Positions 14,098 to 17,976 of a stretch of DNA of 17,976 bases are shown piece after piece. Position 1 is the first letter of the stretch. The number at the start of each line of letters is the position of its first letter. The stretch is from an uncultured Clostridia bacterium (GTDB taxonomy: Bacteria; Bacillota; Clostridia; Peptostreptococcales; Anaerovoracaceae), in contig CAKQUI010000036.1 of assembly GCA_934277495.1 (NCBI GenBank), forward strand, positions 1 to 17,976, in the 5' to 3' direction. A model generated the notes under the pieces. It searched no databases and was not told the DNA's origin. It worked only from the letters and a program-made list of their open reading frames with translations. Made by a program: the position numbers and the translations under genes.

Positions 14098-14125
14098 AGC
14101 AGAAAGTAAATTAAGTGAATATAAA

Positions 14126-14180
14126 ACTCCGGCATACGTTATGAAGTGATGAAATTCATAGCGTGTGCCGGAGTTTTATA
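14126..14180. terminator. Duplicate of the bidirectional terminator
   Basis: ACTCCGGCATACGTT (14126-14140) pairs with AGCGTGTGCCGGAGT (14160-14174) with near-complete complementarity, followed by TTTATATTT. It is a diverged copy of the terminator at 9741, with the same loop sequence apart from a few changes. Confidence 0.85.
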
Positions 14181-14181
14181 T

Positions 14182-14281
14182 TTAGGAGTCAGCATTGTCT
14201 GAGTCGCTTTGACAAATTCAATAATATCTGAGACCAGACAGTCGAGGATATTACACAATACATCCAGAGTCTTGGTGGTTA
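14182..14281 (-). pseudogene. Decayed copy of the XRE regulator
   Basis: This stretch aligns with the 3' part of the regulator gene at 9795, covering its C-terminal half. It lacks one T in the run at about 14206 (a frameshift near the C-terminus). It then jumps at GTTA (14278-14281) directly to sequence that in the intact copy lies upstream of the start codon. Comparison with 9892-9895 and 10034-10037 shows a 142-base deletion between two GTTA repeats, which removed the start and the helix-turn-helix. Similarity continues through the upstream region to about 14362. Confidence 0.85.
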
Positions 14282-14362
14282 CACTATCACATGACGTAAA
14301 AAGATATGCTCAATATAATGACTGCAATGCATGTGTTGTTGCAATTTTGTATATGAATTTTA

Positions 14363-15424
14363 CAGAATATCCTTGATTAGTAGAACTTTTTTCGCCATTC
14401 ATATGGAGGAAGATTATGGTTATGTGAATGAGGTCTTATCGTATTGTAGAACTCATTAACGAATTTATCTATATCTGCGAATAGAGATGTATCGGATTTA
14501 TATGATTTTTGGTATATCAACTCGCTCTTCAGTGTGCTGAAATAACGCTCCATAGGAGAGTTAGAATAAGGATGTCCGGGACGACTCATGCTCTGCCGGA
14601 CTCCTTTTGCTTTACAGTGTTCGGCAAATTTCTTTGATGTGAATTCATTTCCCTGATCTGAGTGGAGAATGAGGGAAAGATTGCTCGCTATGTGTTCTGA
14701 AATTAAAGCCTTGTCAAGTGTTTTGATCGCGAGTTCTGCGGACATCTCACTTCCATATTCAGATGCCACGATGCTTCGGTCAAAGAGATCCATGATTGCG
14801 CAGTTGTAGCGTATATCTCCGTTTTCGAGTCCGATAAAGGTAAAATCTATACACCATTTCTGTCCGAGCCTGTCTGCTTCAAAGCATCCGCCTAGAAGAT
14901 CTGGACATATGCAGCAGGGCTTCATCTTTTCGTAGGGGGGATGTTTTGGTCTCGTAACGGATAAAAGCCCCAGCTCCTGATTCATGTATTTTCTAGTAGT
15001 TTCAAGACTGATCCTATATCCCTTCTGGGTGAGATAATAATGCATCTTTCTGTAACCATCCGTACCATTGTGAGCTTCATATATTGTCCGGATCTCTTCT
15101 AGAATTTTTTCTTTCTGTGCACGGCAGTTGTCATTGCTCCGATGAACGTAATTGTAATACACGCTTGCTGATATACAAAATTCATGGAGCAGCCATCTGA
15201 CTCCATATTCCTTTCCGTGTTTTTCAATAAATGAATAGACAGATTCACGGTTTTCTGGTTCGACACTCTGTAATTTTAATCTTAAAAATGATATTTTTTT
15301 GTCTATATCTGCAAGCTTTGTGATAAGGGATGTTAAGTAATTGTTGTTTTTCAAGTTCTCATTCATATATGTACCTCCAGTATTTGATTCATAGAGTAAG
15401 TATAAAATCGTTGATGGAAATTAT
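14363..15424. mobile_element. IS3-family insertion, approximate limits
   Basis: Limits are taken from where similarity to the intact regulator region (10017-10176) stops at about 14362 and resumes at the CGTAAA element at 15425. Exact ends, terminal repeats and target-site duplication could not be seen, so both borders may be off by several tens of bases. Confidence 0.5.
14377..15366 (-). CDS. IS3-family transposase (OrfB type, rve integrase core)
   Basis: 329 residues, apparently intact. The N-terminus (about 12-35) is a short coiled coil. HTH_21-like sequence (GTDGYRKMHYYLTQKGYRIS) lies at 101-120. The DDE catalytic core has D174 (WCIDFTFI), D237 (LHSDQGNEFTS) and E273 (SPMERYFSTLKSE), with the typical 35 residues between the last two. 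ATG 15366 has GGAGGT about 7 bases upstream on the minus strand. No OrfA partner or slippery sequence is visible, so it is either a stand-alone OrfB or the survivor of a two-gene element. Convincing terminal inverted repeats were not found. It interrupts the duplicated regulator-promoter segment. Confidence 0.92.
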   Translation of the reverse strand: MNENLKNNNYLTSLITKLADIDKKISFLRLKLQSVEPENRESVYSFIEKHGKEYGVRWLLHEFCISASVYYNYVHRSNDNCRAQKEKILEEIRTIYEAHNGTDGYRKMHYYLTQKGYRISLETTRKYMNQELGLLSVTRPKHPPYEKMKPCCICPDLLGGCFEADRLGQKWCIDFTFIGLENGDIRYNCAIMDLFDRSIVASEYGSEMSAELAIKTLDKALISEHIASNLSLILHSDQGNEFTSKKFAEHCKAKGVRQSMSRPGHPYSNSPMERYFSTLKSELIYQKSYKSDTSLFADIDKFVNEFYNTIRPHSHNHNLPPYEWRKKFY

Positions 15425-15463
15425 CGTAAAAAAAACGAAAGAGAAAAAAGAGGATGGTATTAT
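15425..15463 (+). promoter_or_regulatory. CGTAAA-element promoter 4, upstream of the 130-residue gene
   Basis: CGTAAAAAAAACG (15425-15437) is followed after 20 bases by TATTAT (15458-15463). It is the least symmetrical copy but has the same 13-base length and spacing. It aligns with promoter 3, including flanking AWTAT/ATT and GAG-like bases, as expected if it belongs to the duplicated regulator segment. Confidence 0.5.
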
Positions 15464-15512
15464 TTCGTAGAAGCTTAGGACAGGTAAGGACATGAAAAGG
15501 AGGAACAATTTT

Positions 15513-15905
15513 ATGAAGAGATTCAAACTTGTAAAAAACACATTATATGCAGAAAACAAAGCAAGCTCAGTCCTGAAGATAGAGAATGAGGACTATACTG
15601 TTTCATTTATCTATTTATTCGATTACGTGGGAGATCTGAAGAAGGATGAGCTGGATATGATGTATCTTAATGTTGCCGTAAAGAGAAAGGCCGGAGGTGA
15701 CGGCATGCCAATGGTATATTCATGTACTGAGGATGACTTATTTGTCAATCTGCTTAATTATCCTGACTGTTTCCTTGATGATAATGGGGCTGAAAAGATG
15801 ATTTGCCGGCTGCAGAAGGCTCAGGAGACAAAGAAAGAGCTGCTGGGATATATACATATGATTGCACGGGGAGAGTTCATAGATGTTGAAAAGGAATTTG
15901 ACTAG
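15513..15905 (+). CDS. Protein of unknown function, 130 residues
   Basis: Not recognised. ATG 15513 is chosen because AAGGAGG (15497-15503) lies nine bases upstream; the in-frame ATG at 15492 precedes that site and would place it inside the gene. The protein is soluble, with a beta-like N-terminal half (RFKLVKNTLYAENKASSVLK, then DYTVSFIYLFDYVG) and a helical C-terminal part (AEKMICRLQKAQETKKELLG). It is first in a likely four-gene unit extending to 17656 and is preceded by CGTAAA-element promoter 4, so it is probably regulated like the 77-residue gene, paralogue A and the ATPase. Confidence 0.75.
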   Translation: MKRFKLVKNTLYAENKASSVLKIENEDYTVSFIYLFDYVGDLKKDELDMMYLNVAVKRKAGGDGMPMVYSCTEDDLFVNLLNYPDCFLDDNGAEKMICRLQKAQETKKELLGYIHMIARGEFIDVEKEFD

Positions 15906-15935
15906 ATACAAATATATGAGAAGGGGGGGATGGTA

Positions 15936-16373
15936 ATGAGTGATAATACAGATCGACAAAATCTGCAACAACTTAAGGAAGAACGTTTCCGCATAATAAC
16001 AGATATAATTTATTATGCGGCAGGGCATGTTGATATGACAGAATTCAAATGTGGATGCACTCTCAACAGACTTGTGTTTAAGGTAAGAGAGTGTATTGCT
16101 ACATATGACCTGATGGAAGTTATACCGCCTGACATGTTAAATGCATATTCTATTGTGGGAGGCTTGGTGTCTGATGAGTATCTGATTGTCAATTCAGATA
16201 CAGCAAGTAAGTACAAGTACATAGTAACGCAGAAAGGAAAGAAGATAGGTATGGGCAGGTATGCCACATCTCAGGGAATGACTAAGATAACGCTCAGCAG
16301 TGCTGCGGCAGCTATGGTGATCAGAAACATAAGAAATGGAAGATATTTGAATAGAAAGGATTTTGTTTTATGA
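15936..16373 (+). CDS. Protein of unknown function, 145 residues
   Basis: Not recognised. ATG 15936 follows AAGGGGGGG by six bases; the in-frame ATG at 15930 abuts that site and is not usable. It begins 30 bases after the previous stop, consistent with co-transcription. The N-terminus is helical (NLQQLKEERFRIITDIIYYA), followed by CGCTLNRLVFKVREC. The C-terminal third (TKITLSSAAAAMVIRNIRNG) ends in a basic helix that could contact nucleic acid or another protein. There is no signal peptide or metal site beyond the single CxC. Confidence 0.72.
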   Translation: MSDNTDRQNLQQLKEERFRIITDIIYYAAGHVDMTEFKCGCTLNRLVFKVRECIATYDLMEVIPPDMLNAYSIVGGLVSDEYLIVNSDTASKYKYIVTQKGKKIGMGRYATSQGMTKITLSSAAAAMVIRNIRNGRYLNRKDFVL

Positions 16374-16451
16374 TAATGGCATGTAGAATAAGCCAACCGC
16401 TTAAGAAGAATTGTGGGTGGCTGGAGTTCAATAAGACTAGGAGGCGATATT

Positions 16452-17462
16452 ATGGGGTTAAAGGTAGATAAATTGAGAAATTTGTGTTTTCGTCAGTACA
16501 GCTTTGAAAAAAAGCTTCAGGACATCGAGGCTGAGATGAGCGGCAGAAACAGGTCATTTCTGCCGTATATTACAGATAGTAATGGAGAGCACAGCGAGGA
16601 GTGCATAGTGAGCCTCGTTGCAGCGAATGTTGATTGCTTAGATGAATATGGTGCGGCAAATAATATGTGGAGAGAGCCTGGATCCAGGTCGGTTTTATCA
16701 TCACATATGCCCGATACACTCAGGGAATGTCTTGAGTCTTTTATGTATCTTGCCATAAAAGCTATTCTGACGGAGAAATATATTGTAGATGATGAGATAA
16801 TTGACAGACCTGTGCCTACATTTGAACATATATATAAGATGGCTAAGGAACTTGGTTCAGGTGATATGAGATACGATGATGTATTTACCGAGTATTACTG
16901 CGGAGGCGTACAGCGTGCGAATCTTCTTGCGTATTGCGATCCGTTATATGAGATATTGTCGGGAAAGAGTATAAAACGTCTGATAACAGATGAGATGCTT
17001 GACCATGCAAATAAGCTTTATGAAAAGGATGCTTATCGTATCGATGGTTCATATCAGGAAATAGATGATCTTCCCGAGGAGTTGAAAGCTGATTTAGAAG
17101 AGTGGAGAGACTGGGAAGACTCGGCAGATGATGAAGAACTGTCAGAGGTTATGGGAGCTGGTGACGGGACATCATCTGACTCATCAGAATACGATGATAT
17201 CAGGAATAGCTTCGAAAGTGCACAGTTGTTCTGCACAGAATACAGGCGTTTTAGGGAAGAGTATTTTTCGGATGAGCTTCCATATGACTTGGATTTTGCT
17301 GATATAGTAAAGACTATGCTCAATGTCTATCTGTGCAGCAAAAAAGCTTCATCATACGGATCAGAGGACACATTTTCTGATTCATATATATACATGAAGA
17401 GGGCACAGCGTCTGGTGAGAAGTGCGGCACAGCTCCACGTAGAAGGTGGTGTAGATGACTGA
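16452..17462 (+). CDS. Paralogue C: third member of the acidic family
   Basis: 336 residues from ATG 16452, seven bases after AGGAGG; the upstream in-frame ATG at 16413 lacks a site. This start gives 32 residues to SGR, the same as in B. The N-terminal block has MSGRNRSFLPYITDSNG, LDEYGAANNMW and a following FMYLAIKAIL that matches MYLYLAIRMSL in A. The acidic, serine-rich middle covers about 215-255 (EWRDWEDSADDEELSE, DSSEYDD). The C-terminal block (about 258-330) has FCTEYRRFREEYFSDELPY, DIVKTMLNVYL and SYGSEDTFSDSYIYMKRA. Function unknown. It is fused by TGATG to the next gene, and 78 bases separate it from the previous one. Confidence 0.84.
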   Translation: MGLKVDKLRNLCFRQYSFEKKLQDIEAEMSGRNRSFLPYITDSNGEHSEECIVSLVAANVDCLDEYGAANNMWREPGSRSVLSSHMPDTLRECLESFMYLAIKAILTEKYIVDDEIIDRPVPTFEHIYKMAKELGSGDMRYDDVFTEYYCGGVQRANLLAYCDPLYEILSGKSIKRLITDEMLDHANKLYEKDAYRIDGSYQEIDDLPEELKADLEEWRDWEDSADDEELSEVMGAGDGTSSDSSEYDDIRNSFESAQLFCTEYRRFREEYFSDELPYDLDFADIVKTMLNVYLCSKKASSYGSEDTFSDSYIYMKRAQRLVRSAAQLHVEGGVDD

Positions 17463-17656
17463 TGAACGATTTTAAAAGAGAATATTATATGGATAGAAGT
17501 CTTAAGGTCATGAAGAGCAGAGACCAGTATTGCAGATTTGGAATCGTAGAGCTGGATCCAGGTCTGGCACCTGACACGATATTTGATATAAGAACCATAG
17601 ATGATTCCGATCCTGACGAATATCAGTCGGTTGTGGATGGTTTGAAAGCCGTATAA
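17462..17656 (+). CDS. Small protein of unknown function, possibly frameshifted
   Basis: 64 residues; the ATG at 17462 overlaps the stop of paralogue C by one base (TGATG), so translation is coupled. Not recognised: MNDFKREYYMDRSLKVMKSR, then FGIVELDPGLAP and DDSDPDEYQSVVD. After residue D58 or so, a -1 shift would continue in an open frame as WFESRITDEERITCTEQLG and RDREQFMKRYH to a stop at 17728-17730, giving about 89 residues. The shift must occur after 17616, because that frame has a stop at 17614. This suggests either a one-base deletion that shortened the gene or chance coding potential. The paralogue C unit ends here, before a terminator at 17760. Confidence 0.6.
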   Translation: MNDFKREYYMDRSLKVMKSRDQYCRFGIVELDPGLAPDTIFDIRTIDDSDPDEYQSVVDGLKAV

Positions 17657-17759
17657 CAGATGAGGAAAGAATCACATGTACAGAACAGCTTGGCAGAGAT
17701 AGAGAGCAGTTTATGAAAAGATATCATTAAAGACCAGACAATTTATAAGTAAGATAGAA

Positions 17760-17805
17760 AAAGGCACATCACCTGCGGAGAATAATCTGTAGGTGATGTG
17801 CCTTT
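17760..17805. terminator. Terminator between the paralogue C unit and the right-edge gene
   Basis: A perfect 15-bp stem, AAAGGCACATCACCT (17760-17774) with AGGTGATGTGCCTTT (17791-17805). A-rich sequence on the left and TTT on the right let it serve both convergent transcripts. Confidence 0.88.
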
Positions 17806-17832
17806 GACTTTGTATAAATCTGTGTAAAAGCT

Positions 17833-17976
17833 TTATTTATTCATATTCCTATTCGCAGCGGCGAGCATGAGTTTGATTCTGTTGACCTGATTGACCTCGG
17901 ATGCACCAGGATCATAGTCGACTGCCACGATGTTTGCCTCAGGATATGCCTCACGCAGATGCTTGATAACACCCTT
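17833..17976 (-). CDS. C-terminal end of a 2-hydroxyacyl-CoA dehydratase activator-type protein, partial
   Basis: Only the last 47 residues are in the window; the gene runs off the right edge. It reads KGVIKHLREAYPEANIVAVD, then YDPGASEVNQVNRIKLMLAA, and ends ANRNMNK. From memory, the YDPGASEVNQxNRIKLML motif is found at the C-terminus of the large (about 1400-residue) proteins that combine the BcrAD/BadF/HgdC ATPase activator with a dehydratase-like domain, which are common in Clostridia. Identification rests on that motif alone. It is a housekeeping-type neighbour and probably marks the end of the accessory region. Confidence 0.6.
   Translation of the reverse strand, partial: KGVIKHLREAYPEANIVAVDYDPGASEVNQVNRIKLMLAAANRNMNK

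Noticed and set aside
14363-15424. Terminal inverted repeats of the IS3 element
   Set aside because: Only short A/T-rich similarity (CTTTTTTCG against CGTAAAAAAAACG) could be found, and the latter is part of the promoter element; no target duplication was seen.

Overview
The window looks like an accessory region of a low-GC, Gram-positive anaerobe, most likely a Lachnospiraceae-type Clostridia (relatives of Roseburia, Agathobacter or Coprococcus). The reasons are strong AGGAGG ribosome binding sites, AGA-rich arginine usage, an ECF sigma/anti-sigma pair of Firmicutes type, Thr/Pro-rich lipoproteins, and, at the right edge, the C-terminal tail of what appears to be a 2-hydroxyacyl-CoA dehydratase activator-type protein. 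No taxonomic marker gene is present, so this is inference.

Left edge (10-1281, minus strand): an ECF sigma factor and its membrane-anchored anti-sigma factor, translationally coupled. Block 1 (1441-9699, plus strand): six genes. They encode an acidic protein of unknown family (paralogue A), a class-I methyltransferase-like protein overlapping by 4 bases a DUF1848 protein with a C-terminal CX3CX2C iron-sulfur motif, a second paralogue (B), an unrecognised 545-residue protein coupled to B, and a ClpX-like AAA+ ATPase. Block 2 (9741-12258): a convergent XRE-type regulator sharing a terminator with the ATPase gene, a 77-residue orphan, a DUF3592-like membrane protein, two decayed exported-protein genes that share a duplicated leader, and an 18-codon membrane micro-ORF. 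Block 3 (12179-14300): a lipoprotein and a NADAR-family protein, bracketed by copies of an unusual degenerate repeat. The repeat is AGCAAYCC, exactly ten variable bases, AGTGTAYCA. Block 4 (14126-17730): a decayed second copy of the regulator/terminator segment with an IS3-family transposase gene in it, then four small genes ending with a third paralogue (C) and a short, possibly frameshifted gene.

Two signals tie the region together. First, a 13-bp element CGTAAAWWWWACG occurs four times, each 19-20 bases upstream of a TATAMT/TATTAT -10 box: before paralogue A, the AAA+ ATPase, the 77-residue orphan and the 130-residue orphan. In the last two cases it lies divergent to the XRE regulator gene or its pseudogene copy, so these scattered genes may form one local regulon. 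Second, the three paralogues A, B and C share N- and C-terminal blocks but differ in a low-complexity acidic middle. They occur beside the SAM-linked pair, the 545-residue protein and the ClpX-like unfoldase. Together these may be parts of one undescribed system; its function cannot be read from the sequence alone.
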